64,000 nucleotides of DNA from Frigoriflavimonas asaccharolytica (GTDB lineage: Bacteria; Bacteroidota; Bacteroidia; Flavobacteriales; Weeksellaceae), in contig NZ_JABSNO010000010.1 in the NCBI RefSeq assembly GCF_013294015.1, positions 1 to 64,000 on the forward strand, in the 5' to 3' direction. A program made the translations under genes and the position numbers. Shown piece by piece: positions 42,909-52,036 of this stretch. The notes under the pieces were generated by a model. The model saw only the letters and a list, made by a program, of their open reading frames with translations. It ran no database searches and had not been told where the DNA came from. The stretch's first letter is position 1. Each line of letters begins with the position of its first letter.

Positions 42909-45017
42909 ATGACTAAGAATGTACCAACCTTTATAACAGCAAAAGATTTATCTTTTTCAGGGATTTTGCACGATATTAAAAAATCTCCTACTAGTTTATC
43001 ACCCATATTTGAAGCTTTTACTAATGCTTTGGAATCTTTGAAGACTAAGAAGAAAAATGATAATAAATTTGGAAATGGTAAGATTGTCTTAACAATATTT
43101 GCTGATGAATTAACTGACAGTAATTCTGAATTCCGAGCACTTGAAATCTTTGATAATGGGATAGGTTTCAATGATTTGGAATTTAAAAGATTTAATACAT
43201 TTAAAGATAATTCAAAGGGGTTTAAAAACCTTGGGTCTGGTCGAATTCAGTTTGTGCATTTTTTTGAAAGAACAATAGTTGAAAGTGTATTTAGGCAAGG
43301 TGATGAATATTTTGAAAGAGAGTTTTTGGTTTCAAAAAGTAAGTCATTTCTTAATAATAATGCAATAGTTAAACAAAATTTTTCTCGTATTACAAATAAA
43401 AAGGAAACTTATACAAGAGTTACTTTTACAAGTCTCTTAGAACAAAGCCAAAAATATAATTCTTTAAATGATGATTCTTTGAAGGAAGAATTAATAAAAA
43501 GATACCTACACTATTTCTGTTTTAATTCAAATGAAATACCCGAAATTACTATTCATTTTTACATTGATAATGTTATAAAATCTACTTCTACAATTACTAA
43601 ATATGATATTCCAAAATATGATAAAAAGCAAAATTTTGTAGTAAACTACAGTAAAGCAAGTGATGATGCCAGAACAATTGAAAAATCGGACAAAACAGAA
43701 TCCTTCCTTATAACTACTTTCAAAGTTCAAAAGAAATTATTAGACGTTAATGACTTAAAATTAATATCTAAAGGAGAAGTTGTAGAGGACACTAAAATCA
43801 ATTTGACAGGCATCTCAAAAAATGACAATATTAATGGAAACAAATATCTCGTACTTATTTCGGGAAATTATATTGATGAAAAAGACACTGATATACGAGG
43901 CGAATTAGATATCCCTTCGAAAAATTCTAATAAAGTGTTTAATGCTTTTAGTACAGAAATCATTTTTCTAGAGGATATTGAAATAAATGCTAACGCTAAG
44001 TTGAAAATTTTATATCCAGAAATTGAGCAAATTATCGTAAAACATGAAAAAGAGTTGGAACTTTTAAAAGAAATGTTCCTTATTGAAGAGGATGAAAATG
44101 TTGATATATCTTTCAATGACGACGACAAAAAAATACTGGAAAAATTTTATGTAGCACAAGCTAATAAAGAAGCAAGAATTGATGCATCGATAAAAGAGTC
44201 AATTGATAGATTAGAGCATTTAGATACAACATCTAAGGATTATGAGGATGAATTAGAAAAAGAAATAAATAAATTAGTTAAAATTCTACCTGAGCAAAAT
44301 AAGAGAACTTTAAGCCATTACGTTGCAAGAAGAAAACTAGTTCTTGAATTATTTTCTAAAATAATCGATAAAAAACTTAAGATTCAAAATGATGGATCAC
44401 GAGAAAAAGATGAAGCACTAATTCACAACCTTCTATTTACACAAAAATCAACAAATAGTTACGGAAGTGATTTATGGATTTTGAACGAAGAATTTATTTA
44501 TTTTAAAGGTAACTCAGAATTTCTTTTAAGGAATTTAGAATTGAACAATAAAAAAGTTTTTCGAACTGAATTTAAAGAAGAAGAGGAAAAATATTTGAAT
44601 TCTCTTGGAAAAAATCGTTTAGATCAACGACCTGATGTTCTTCTATTTCCAGAGGAAGGAAAATGTATCATAATAGAATTTAAGGCGCCAAAAGTTAATG
44701 CTTCTGACCATCTAACTCAGATAAATAAGTATGCTTCTTTAATAAGGAATTACACAGCAAAAGAATTTGAGATAAAAATGTTTTACGGCTATTTAATTGG
44801 AGAGGGAATTGAACAAAGAGATGTGCAAGGAAATGTTTCTACGTTTGAACATTCTCAAAACTTTGATTACTTATACAGCCCTTCTCAAAAAGTAATTGGT
44901 TTTGATGGAAATGAAAATGGTTCAATTTACACAGAGGTTTTAAAATATTCATCATTACTAGCCAGGGCTGAATTGAGGAATAAAATATTCATTGAAAAAT
45001 TAGGATTAAAAATATAG
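42909..45017 (+). CDS. GHKL ATPase fused to a PD-(D/E)XK nuclease domain
   Basis: This 702-residue protein begins at ATG 42909. The Bergerat ATP-binding fold is complete at the N-terminus: N box EAFTNALESL (35-44), G1 DNGIGF (82-87) and G2 NLGSGRIQ (107-114). A central region of about 350 residues ends in a charged coiled coil (ASIKESIDRLEHLD). The C-terminal domain has RPDVLLFPEE and IIIEFKAP, giving Asp576-x13-Glu590-x-Lys592, with Gln604 behind, a textbook PD-(D/E)XK site. The ATPase-plus-nuclease layout resembles MutL/MORC-type and anti-phage ATPases. No membrane segment. A terminator follows at 45136-45166. Defence is inference. Confidence 0.85.
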   Translation: MTKNVPTFITAKDLSFSGILHDIKKSPTSLSPIFEAFTNALESLKTKKKNDNKFGNGKIVLTIFADELTDSNSEFRALEIFDNGIGFNDLEFKRFNTFKDNSKGFKNLGSGRIQFVHFFERTIVESVFRQGDEYFEREFLVSKSKSFLNNNAIVKQNFSRITNKKETYTRVTFTSLLEQSQKYNSLNDDSLKEELIKRYLHYFCFNSNEIPEITIHFYIDNVIKSTSTITKYDIPKYDKKQNFVVNYSKASDDARTIEKSDKTESFLITTFKVQKKLLDVNDLKLISKGEVVEDTKINLTGISKNDNINGNKYLVLISGNYIDEKDTDIRGELDIPSKNSNKVFNAFSTEIIFLEDIEINANAKLKILYPEIEQIIVKHEKELELLKEMFLIEEDENVDISFNDDDKKILEKFYVAQANKEARIDASIKESIDRLEHLDTTSKDYEDELEKEINKLVKILPEQNKRTLSHYVARRKLVLELFSKIIDKKLKIQNDGSREKDEALIHNLLFTQKSTNSYGSDLWILNEEFIYFKGNSEFLLRNLELNNKKVFRTEFKEEEEKYLNSLGKNRLDQRPDVLLFPEEGKCIIIEFKAPKVNASDHLTQINKYASLIRNYTAKEFEIKMFYGYLIGEGIEQRDVQGNVSTFEHSQNFDYLYSPSQKVIGFDGNENGSIYTEVLKYSSLLARAELRNKIFIEKLGLKI

Positions 45018-45098
45018 TTTATGAAAATTGAAGAATTTTTTTTATGGAAGTGAAAATTTAGATAGGTTTGTATTAAAACCACTTTGGCCCAGCTGGCG

Positions 45099-45113
45099 CG
45101 AGCGTCACGCTCG
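45099..45113. repeat. REP-like GC-rich hairpin
   Basis: CGAGCGT-C-ACGCTCG (45099-45113) is a perfect 7-bp palindrome in an otherwise AT-rich gap, 82 bp past the GHKL-nuclease stop. Such GC-rich stem sequences resemble REP elements mobilised by REP-associated tyrosine transposases in Bacteroidetes. Confidence 0.5.
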
Positions 45114-45135
45114 TGTCAAAGAAAAAAAACCTACT

Positions 45136-45166
45136 CTCCAAAGTCTCCCAACTTTGGAGTTTTTTA
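45136..45166 (+). terminator. Terminator of the GHKL-nuclease gene
   Basis: CTCCAAAGT (45136-45144) and ACTTTGGAG (45151-45159) form a 9-bp stem with a 6-base loop, then a T tract (45160-45165). Confidence 0.85.
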
Positions 45167-45195
45167 TTGCATAATATCCGCAATATGCAGAAACG

Positions 45196-45313
45196 TTTCC
45201 GCAACTGTTAGAAATGTCTCCACAAGTGATGGAAATGGCTCCGCAACTGGTAGAAATGTCTGCGCAACATACAGAAATGCTTGCACAACCTAAAGAAATG
45301 GCTCCGCAAGTAT
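45196..45313 (+). repeat. 21-bp tandem repeat, five and a half units, heptad-coding
   Basis: Units start at 45196, 45217, 45238, 45259, 45280 and 45301 (partial), each built as N3-CCGCAAN7-GAAATG with variation; a degenerate unit precedes them at 45177. One frame reads as repeating heptads with Pro-Gln, Glu and Met at fixed places (APQLVEM, SPQVMEM, SAQHTEM, LAQPKEM) and ends in TGA at 45313-45315. From the first ATG it would be a 33-residue peptide. The 7-codon unit and the changes at variable codons are seen; translation is not shown. The rest of 45018-45411 holds no other gene. Confidence 0.7.
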
Positions 45314-45411
45314 GAGAATTCATAAATCTACATTGCGTATTCATTTCTGCAAATAATTGTTTGTGTATTTATGTTATTATTTAATACATTTACACCTAAA
45401 TACAACAAACA

Positions 45412-46122
45412 ATGGAAAATCCTGAAAACCAAAATCCCAACAGTGGAAAGAGTATTGTGAGAAATCAATACATTTCTGCAGAACAATTGATAACGAAAAT
45501 GAAAATTGCGTTCACCAACGCAAAAGAACCTGAAATCTTACCAGAATTAGAAACGGTAGGTATAGACCAAAAAAATTTAGATGATTATCTTACGGAAATT
45601 ACCAATCTAGAGCAACTTAGCCAACAACAGATCAAGGAATATGGGGAGCAATATGCAGAAACGGATAAATTTAATGCAAAAAGGGCAGAAATCGACAACC
45701 TGTATACACGCCATCGCAATCTTGCAAAGATCGTCTTCAAAGACGATCGACAAGCGAATACTACTCTCGGAATTGATGCTGGCCGCAAGCAGGCATTCGC
45801 TGCCTGGTATCAACAGGTAAGTAATTTTTATGCGCAATTGCTTGCCAACGCAGATTTTAAAACAAAAGCAGAAGCGGTAAATATAAAAGATACAGATATT
45901 ACTGCCATGCAAACTGCCCTTCAAGAAGTTTCTGCTCTAAAGGAATCTCAAAAAAAGGAACTCGGCGAAGCGCAAAAAGCCACGGAAACACGTGATGCGG
46001 CAATTGATATGCTGTACCCAAAATACACAGAGCTTATTGCTTTTGCTAAAGTGCTTTTCCCAGATGATCAAACTTTAGAAAAAATGGGCATTGTAGTAAA
46101 AAGGAAAGATAATCTACTATAA
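45412..46122 (+). CDS. Helical coiled-coil cytoplasmic protein, unknown function
   Basis: This 236-residue protein lacks signal or membrane segments and is mainly helical and charged. Segments such as PEILPELETVGIDQKNLDDY and LSQQQIKEYGEQYAETDKF recall a protein type seen in several Bacteroidetes that I know only as hypothetical. A second helical region (YQQVSNFYAQLLANAD to YTELIAFAKVLFPDD) suggests an antiparallel bundle. It lies downstream of a heptad-coding 21-bp repeat and upstream of a 179-bp palindrome, in an accessory neighbourhood. Confidence 0.72.
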   Translation: MENPENQNPNSGKSIVRNQYISAEQLITKMKIAFTNAKEPEILPELETVGIDQKNLDDYLTEITNLEQLSQQQIKEYGEQYAETDKFNAKRAEIDNLYTRHRNLAKIVFKDDRQANTTLGIDAGRKQAFAAWYQQVSNFYAQLLANADFKTKAEAVNIKDTDITAMQTALQEVSALKESQKKELGEAQKATETRDAAIDMLYPKYTELIAFAKVLFPDDQTLEKMGIVVKRKDNLL

Positions 46123-46146
46123 AAAAGGATAGATTTTTCAATTTTA

Positions 46147-46325
46147 AGAGCCTGTTTAAAATTGTAATAAAACCACAAAAGAAACAAAAGTTTAAAGAAA
46201 ATAAATAAGTTTTAAAGTGAAAATAAGAGAATTACACCTTATTTTCACTTTAAAAGAATTCTTTAAACTCATTCTTTTGTTACTTTTGTGGTTCAAATTT
46301 TATTTTTTAAATTTAAAAAGGCTCT
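46147..46325. mobile_element. MITE-like 179-bp palindromic element
   Basis: The ends AGAGCC (46147-46152) and GGCTCT (46320-46325) are inverted. Inside, AACCACAAAAG (46171-46181) pairs with CTTTTGTGGTT (46283-46293), AACAAAAG (46183-46190) with CTTTTGTT (46274-46281), and the core arms 46210-46227 and 46238-46255 are a perfect 18-bp stem with a 10-base loop. It has no coding frame, as expected of a MITE or a long hairpin insertion. No target duplication is clear. Confidence 0.6.
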
Positions 46326-46339
46326 AAGATTAAATTAAA

Positions 46340-46367
46340 AAAACCACTCAAAAAATTGAGTGGTTTT
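46340..46367 (-). terminator. Terminator of the acyl-CoA dehydrogenase gene
   Basis: AAAACCACTCA (46340-46350) and TGAGTGGTTTT (46357-46367) form an 11-bp stem directly beyond the stop at 46374. Confidence 0.75.
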
Positions 46368-46373
46368 GTATTT

Positions 46374-47732
46374 CTAAACAAACGCAGAAAACCCGGTTAT
46401 ACTCCGCCCCACAATCAAAGAATTAATCTCCTTCGTGCCTTCGTAAGAATAAATGGCTTCGGCATCTGCCACGAATCTGGCAACGTCGTATTCTAGTAAA
46501 ATACCATTGCCACCCAAAACTTCTCGCGCTCTAGATACGATGTCTCGCGTTCTTAAAGTGCAAAAAACTTTGGCAAGAGAGGCGTGTTCATCTTTTAGCA
46601 TGCCCGCATCTTGCATTTCAGACAAGCGGAAAACCATGGTTTGCATGGCAGTTAGGTTAGAGAGCATCTCCACCAAATGCCCTTGTATCATCTGGAAAGA
46701 CGCAATTGGTTTCCCGAATTGTTCGCGGGTTTTCGTGTATGCCAAAGCACTTTCGTAGGCTCCACGTGCGCAACCAGTCGCCATCCAAGCGACACCGGCT
46801 CTCGTCATGCGCAGCACATTTCCCGTATCTTTGAAGGAGTTGGCGTGTTCCATTTTATTTTCATCAGAGATAAAGCAATCAGTCAGTGTGATTAAACCAT
46901 TTTGCACAATTCTCAAGGCCATTTTGCCTTTTATTTTCTCAACTTCAAAGCCTGGATTGTCTTTTTCTAAGATAAAACCTTTCACCTCGCCATCGTCCAG
47001 ACTTCTCGCCCAAATGATGATCACATCTGCAAAAGTGGCATTCCCGATCCATTTTTTCTGTCCATTAAGAATCCAACCTCCCTCGGTTTTTTTGCAAGTG
47101 GTGGTCAATCCTCCTGCAGCACCAGATCCTACTTCGGGTTCCGTTAATCCAAATGCTCCAATTTTCTCAAATTTTTGCAGCTGTGGCAGCCATTTTTCCT
47201 TTTGCGCTTCGCTGCCACAAAGGTAGATGGAGCCCATCGTCAAGCCAGATTGTACCCCAAAAAATGTTGCGATAGAGGCATCTACTCTAGCCATTTCCAT
47301 GGCCAAAACTCCCTCCATCAAGAAGGGCAAATTCGGGCAACCGTAGCCTTCATAGGTTACACCGCAAACATTTAATTGTTTAAATTTCTCAATAATTTCA
47401 AACGGAAAACTATCATGCAACCAATGATTGTTCACCAAAGGTTTCACTTCGGTTTCCATAAAGTTGCGCACTTTTAGTTGAATTTCCTTTTGCTCGTCTG
47501 TCAAAGTATCAAATACTCCATAGAAATCTCCATTTACAGGCGGCAATTCTTTCTTCTTTTTTTCCGGATCTATGGCGCGCATTAGCATTTTGATTTGCTT
47601 ATCGTTCATTTTAGAAAATCCTTCCATCATTTTGGGAAGGTCTACTTTGCCAGAAATTTTGGAAAGTTCGTCCAAATCAATGGATTTAAAAATTTCTATA
47701 GCGTTTCTAACTTTGGAGAATATATTTGACAT
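46374..47732 (-). CDS. Acyl-CoA dehydrogenase, glutaryl-CoA dehydrogenase-like
   Basis: This 452-residue flavoenzyme oxidises an acyl-CoA, passing electrons to ETF. It has FAD/substrate motifs FGLTEPEVGSGAAGG, QKKWIGNATFADV and REVLGGNGILLEYDVAR. The catalytic Glu lies in SYEGTKEINSLIVGRSITG, where glutaryl-CoA dehydrogenases have YEGTHDIHALILGRAITG. An N-terminal extension of about 65 residues (Lys-rich, around MLMRAIDPEKKKKE) precedes the core. Ring-opened lysine/tryptophan catabolism is possible; the substrate is not proven. Codon use is a little more GC-rich than its neighbours. Confidence 0.88.
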   Translation of the reverse strand: MSNIFSKVRNAIEIFKSIDLDELSKISGKVDLPKMMEGFSKMNDKQIKMLMRAIDPEKKKKELPPVNGDFYGVFDTLTDEQKEIQLKVRNFMETEVKPLVNNHWLHDSFPFEIIEKFKQLNVCGVTYEGYGCPNLPFLMEGVLAMEMARVDASIATFFGVQSGLTMGSIYLCGSEAQKEKWLPQLQKFEKIGAFGLTEPEVGSGAAGGLTTTCKKTEGGWILNGQKKWIGNATFADVIIIWARSLDDGEVKGFILEKDNPGFEVEKIKGKMALRIVQNGLITLTDCFISDENKMEHANSFKDTGNVLRMTRAGVAWMATGCARGAYESALAYTKTREQFGKPIASFQMIQGHLVEMLSNLTAMQTMVFRLSEMQDAGMLKDEHASLAKVFCTLRTRDIVSRAREVLGGNGILLEYDVARFVADAEAIYSYEGTKEINSLIVGRSITGFSAFV

Positions 47733-47913
47733 AAGGATATTTTAGAGTAAAAAGATACGAAGATATTTTGAAAAAACATATTGAAAAGTGTTTAGACAGA
47801 AACACACTTCAAAATAAGAGTAAATGCTCAGCAATAAAAAGTTAAGTTTCACTATGAAAAATCATTTTTAAATAAATAGAAAAGATCTACGCTTTTAATT
47901 AACAGTAACATTG

Positions 47914-47927
47914 GTGAATCGATTCAC
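47914..47927. promoter_or_regulatory. 14-bp palindrome in the 47733-48237 gap
   Basis: GTGAATCGATTCAC is a perfect palindrome, a possible operator, 180 bp upstream of the acyl-CoA dehydrogenase start. Nothing else is seen in the 505-bp gap apart from the pnp terminator. Confidence 0.35.
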
Positions 47928-48182
47928 TGTAAATGACAATATTTGGTGAATTCTTTAATTGAAAAAAATAATTCTTAGGTATTAAATAAATATTGGCACA
48001 CAAATTCTCAGCTAAAAATTCATTACTTAAATGAAAATGCGGGTAAAATAACGGCGCTTAAAATTAAATAGAATAAAAATGTAAAAGCAAACCTCAATTT
48101 TAAGGAAACCTATCATACCGATATAGAAATAATTTCTCCGAAAAATTTTCGAGACTTTTTAGTTAACTGAAAAAATTTAAAT

Positions 48183-48214
48183 CAAAAAAAACTCCCGAAA
48201 AAATTTCGGGAGTT
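48183..48214 (-). terminator. Terminator of pnp
   Basis: AACTCCCGAAA (48190-48200) and TTTCGGGAGTT (48204-48214) form an 11-bp stem with three-base loop, followed on the minus strand by a T tract (48183-48190). Confidence 0.85.
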
Positions 48215-48237
48215 CTTTTTTTATTTAGATAAAATCT

Positions 48238-50418
48238 TTATCCTTGGTTGTTAGGATTTGGTCTGTCTCCTTGTGGACGATCTTCCCTAGCTGGTCTTTC
48301 TTCACGTGCAGGTCTTTCTAAAAGTACTTTACGAGACAATTTCATTTTCTTACGATCATCGTAACCCATGAATTGTACTTCTACCATATCGCCTTCGTTG
48401 AAAGGAACTTTGTCTAGTCTTTTCCATTCGATTTCAGAGATATGAAGTAAACCTTCTACTCCTTTTGCAATCGCGATGAATGCACCAAAGTCCATTACCT
48501 TCACTACTTTTCCGTTGTATCTTTCGCCAATAGTTGGTACGAAACAAATTTCTTTGATGGTTGCAATTGTAGCATCAATATTTGCTCTGCTGATACCAGA
48601 AATCTCAATTCTACCGATATTACCAATTTCTTCAATAGCAATTACGGTTTCGTAATCTTTCTGCATTTGCTGGATGATTTTTCCTCCAGGTCCGATGATA
48701 GCACCAATGAAATCTTTAGAGATTTCCATTACTTCCATTTTCGGAGCGTGTGGTTTCACATCATTTCTTGGCGCATCTAATGTTTTCATCATTTCACCTA
48801 AAATATGCAAACGACCTTCTTTTGATTGATTAAGCGCTGTTTCCATAATATCCATAGACAAACCATCTACTTTGATATCCATTTGACAAGCGGTAATTCC
48901 TTTTTCAGTTCCGGTTACTTTGAAATCCATATCTCCCAAGTGATCTTCATCACCTAAAATATCAGAAAGTACGGTAAATTTTCCAGATTTTGGATCGGTA
49001 ATTAATCCCATTGCAATTCCAGAAACTGGTCTTGTAATTTGAACACCTGCATCCATTAACGCTAAAGTTCCTGCACAAACAGTTGCCATAGAAGAAGAAC
49101 CGTTAGATTCTAAAATATCAGAAACAATTCTAATTGTGTAAGGATTTTCTGTTGGAATCATATTAGCCAAAGCTCTTTGCGCTAAATTTCCATGACCAAC
49201 TTCTCTTCTAGAAGTTCCTCTCAAAGGTCTTGCTTCTCCTGTAGAAAATGGTGGGAAATTGTAGTGTAGAAAGAACTTTTGATCATAATTAATAGCAACA
49301 GTATCAACCATATTCGCATCTTTCACAGAACCTAAAGTTACTGCTGTAAGAGATTGAGTTTCACCTCTTGTGAAAACTGCAGAACCGTGAGCTCCTGGAA
49401 GATAATCTACTTCTGACCAAATTGGACGAATAGTATCAGATTTTCTACCATCTAAACGAACACCTTCATTAAGAACCATTTGGCGCATTGCTTCTTTCTC
49501 AACATCGTGATAATAAACTTTTGCGAAAGGTTTTACCGCTTCTAATTCTTCTTCAGAATATTGTGCTAAAAAGTCTACTAATACTGCTTTGAAGTTTTCA
49601 CTTCTTTCTTCTTTTGCAGAAGGCGAAGTGGCTACAGCATATACTTTATCATAAGTTTCTGCCCACACTTTTTTGCGAATCTCTTCATCATGATTTTCGT
49701 GAGAGTATTCTCTTTTTATTTTTGAAGTTTCTACTCTTGCAGCTAAACGCTCTTGCGCTTCTACTTGAACTTTAATTTCTTCATGTGCATATTTAATCGC
49801 TTCGATCATTTCAGCTTCAGAAATTTCTTTCATTTCGCCTTCTACCATTACGATAGAATCTTTTGTACCACCAACCATCATGTCTAAATCTGCTTTTGCA
49901 GCATTTTCCATGCTTGGGTTTGTAGACAATTGACCGTCTATTCTTACTACTCTTACTTCAGACATTGGTCCGTTGAAAGGAATATCTGAAATAGCGATTG
50001 CAGCAGATGCTGCTAATCCTGCTAAAGTTTCTGGCATCACTTCTTTATCATAAGAAATAAGAGAAATCATCACTTGTACTTCAGCATGAAAATCTGAAGG
50101 GAAAAGTGGACGCAAAACGCGGTCTACCAATCTCATGGTCAAGATTTCTTCATCTGAAGGTCTTGCTTCTCTTCTAAAAAAGTTTCCTGGAATTTTACCG
50201 CCTGCGTAGAATTTTTCTCTGTAATCTACTGTTAAAGGTAAAAAATCTACACCATCTCTGGCTTCTTTGCTTGCTACAACGGTTGCTAAAAGCATTGTAC
50301 CGCCGCAAGTTACTACTACAGAACCATCTGCTTGTTTTGCTAATTTTCCTGTTTCGAGCGTAATTTCACGCCCATCTTTTAATTGAAATTTTTCAATAAT
50401 TGCTTGTGGAGCATTCAT
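48238..50418 (-). CDS. pnp: Polyribonucleotide nucleotidyltransferase (PNPase)
   Basis: This 726-residue 3'-5' phosphorolytic exoribonuclease forms a trimer in RNA turnover. Two RNase PH domains are seen ([20 protein letters not shown] and [20 protein letters not shown]), followed by a KH domain ([15 protein letters not shown]) and an S1 domain ([20 protein letters not shown]). The tail is rich in Arg, Glu and Pro. ATG 50418 is chosen over 50442 because [11 protein letters not shown] matches the expected N-terminus. In many bacteria pnp follows rpsO; here they are 3.3 kb apart. Confidence 0.97.
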   Translation of the reverse strand: MNAPQAIIEKFQLKDGREITLETGKLAKQADGSVVVTCGGTMLLATVVASKEARDGVDFLPLTVDYREKFYAGGKIPGNFFRREARPSDEEILTMRLVDRVLRPLFPSDFHAEVQVMISLISYDKEVMPETLAGLAASAAIAISDIPFNGPMSEVRVVRIDGQLSTNPSMENAAKADLDMMVGGTKDSIVMVEGEMKEISEAEMIEAIKYAHEEIKVQVEAQERLAARVETSKIKREYSHENHDEEIRKKVWAETYDKVYAVATSPSAKEERSENFKAVLVDFLAQYSEEELEAVKPFAKVYYHDVEKEAMRQMVLNEGVRLDGRKSDTIRPIWSEVDYLPGAHGSAVFTRGETQSLTAVTLGSVKDANMVDTVAINYDQKFFLHYNFPPFSTGEARPLRGTSRREVGHGNLAQRALANMIPTENPYTIRIVSDILESNGSSSMATVCAGTLALMDAGVQITRPVSGIAMGLITDPKSGKFTVLSDILGDEDHLGDMDFKVTGTEKGITACQMDIKVDGLSMDIMETALNQSKEGRLHILGEMMKTLDAPRNDVKPHAPKMEVMEISKDFIGAIIGPGGKIIQQMQKDYETVIAIEEIGNIGRIEISGISRANIDATIATIKEICFVPTIGERYNGKVVKVMDFGAFIAIAKGVEGLLHISEIEWKRLDKVPFNEGDMVEVQFMGYDDRKKMKLSRKVLLERPAREERPAREDRPQGDRPNPNNQG

Positions 50419-50724
50419 AAATTGTTTGTTTCTTCTGTGCAATCCGTATTGATTGCGGTTATTTTTATAAAATTATTTTTACGGCTGCGAAGATACGGAA
50501 AATTTAGATATTGGATTTTGAGAAGTGTGAAACTTTTCGAAGATTACATTGCAAAATTTTAAAAAATGACTACAAAGTTCACTTTTAACTTGATGCACGA
50601 ATCAAAATATTAAGATTTGGAAATAGATAAATAAATCAGATTTTAATATAATTTTATTTAAATGATTTAACTTTTCTGAATTTAGATAATCAAACGACAA
50701 ATCAAAAAAATAATATTCTAAAAG

Positions 50725-51468
50725 ATGAAACATTTATTACTTATACTCTTTACACTTTCAAGCCTTTTTTCTACTGCAACTATAAAAAGAAATTCTCCAG
50801 TAGATACTACTCAGGTAATCAACGGTTCTCTGTTATATAAAATTTCGCAGGAGGACAATTATGTTCATCTAAATATAAGTACCAAAGATAAAATGTCTGC
50901 AATGTCTATCCTAAAAAATGGACTTACCATATATTATGATCTTGATGGAAAAAAACAGAAGGATGTCTCTATAAAATATCCAAATAATAATACGATTAGA
51001 CAATTTCAAGAAGGCAACATTTTAAATGTAGCAAACGATATCGACTTGAACAGTATAATTGAGCAATTACCTGCAGAAGCAGAATATGGTTATCATGACA
51101 TAAAGCGGACCTTTAATAAAGACTTTAATGGTTTTGATATTTTTATTGACCTGATTTACAACGATTCTAATCAATTGTTTGAATTTTCAGTTACTATTCC
51201 GAAAGATAAAATTTCATCACAAGACAATACAGATTTTTCGAAATTGTCCATCGGAGTTGTAGCTAATGGAATGGTAAGAGGAGGTGAGAGAGATGAAGGT
51301 CAAGCTCAAAGCAGAGGAGGTAGAAGTGGCGGTGGCAGAGGAAATGGTGGTGGAAGTGGTGGCAGATCTGGAGGTGGACGTGGAGGAAATGACCGTCAAA
51401 ACGGGCAGGGTCAAAGTTCTACTGATGCTAAATCACCATCTGCATTTTGGTTTAATGTAAATAATTAA
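50725..51468 (+). CDS. Exported protein with Gly/Arg-rich C-terminus
   Basis: This 247-residue protein has a signal peptide (MKHLLLILFTLSSLFSTA). Residues about 25-185 form a mixed domain without a recognised family, with YVHLNISTKDKMSAMSILK and FNGFDIFIDLIYNDSN. Residues 190-228 are almost only Gly, Arg, Ser and Asn (SRGGRSGGGRGNGGGSG), a low-complexity region that could bind nucleic acid or polysaccharide. The end SAFWFNVNN is hydrophobic. The gene stands alone, with AT-rich flanks; 50419-50724 holds no other gene. Confidence 0.72.
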   Translation: MKHLLLILFTLSSLFSTATIKRNSPVDTTQVINGSLLYKISQEDNYVHLNISTKDKMSAMSILKNGLTIYYDLDGKKQKDVSIKYPNNNTIRQFQEGNILNVANDIDLNSIIEQLPAEAEYGYHDIKRTFNKDFNGFDIFIDLIYNDSNQLFEFSVTIPKDKISSQDNTDFSKLSIGVVANGMVRGGERDEGQAQSRGGRSGGGRGNGGGSGGRSGGGRGGNDRQNGQGQSSTDAKSPSAFWFNVNN

Positions 51469-51691
51469 AAAGTAAGTAAGCTTTTATAGATTTAAAAATA
51501 AATTAAACAAAAAATACGAAGTTGTTCATTAATTTTTAAGGGAAATTGGTTTTTGTGAATTATAATTTAATCTACTGCAGAAAATACTGCCAGTAAACAA
51601 ATGTAATTTTAGTACAAACTTCGCAAATAATTTCCCACATAATTATGCTGCGCAATTAGAAGATTAAGAAAATTTTATAACGCGTCAATGA

Positions 51692-52036
51692 TTAAATGAT
51701 TTTTAAACGTTCCTCTTCTAAATCTATTTGATATAACTGGGTGCGAATTAATTCTTCATCAATTTCAGATTTTTTGTTTAATTCTAAAAGATAATCACGC
51801 TGTAACTCCAATATTTCTAAAAAGTTTGCTTTCGTTTTCTCATTCATCCACTCTTCATTATTTTCGGTAGATTTTGTCGTCCAATGCTTGATCATTTTTT
51901 GAGTTCGAACATCCATATAAGCATTATCTTCATATTTGTTTTTTACAAATTGGATTACATGATCTCGCAAACCTTGCTTCAATGCTCTTTTAACTTCTTC
52001 ATCATCGTTTTCTTCAAAATCTTCAAGATTGGCTTT
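51692..52036 (-). pseudogene. Detached C-terminal tail of the CPA1 antiporter
   Basis: Directly after the in-frame TAA at 52037-52039 the same frame stays open for 114 codons: KANLEDFEENDDEEVKRALK, then GLRDHVIQFVKNKYED-type hydrophilic helix, to a stop at 51692. This is the normal cytoplasmic tail of the family. A TTG at 51980-51982 could restart translation, but no clear ribosome-binding site is seen. The preceding base change (AAA to TAA) would alone explain the split. Confidence 0.72.

Noticed and set aside
45084..45344. Two frames (45084-45293 plus; 45105-45344 minus) over the tandem repeat
   Set aside because: Both run through a REP-like stem, a terminator and the 21-bp repeat. Their Cys/Ser/Asn-rich repeats are by-products of reading the array out of frame.
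47914..47927. Palindrome GTGAATCGATTCAC as a strong operator claim
   Set aside because: It is a single copy with no promoter box in register, so it is kept only as a low-confidence feature.
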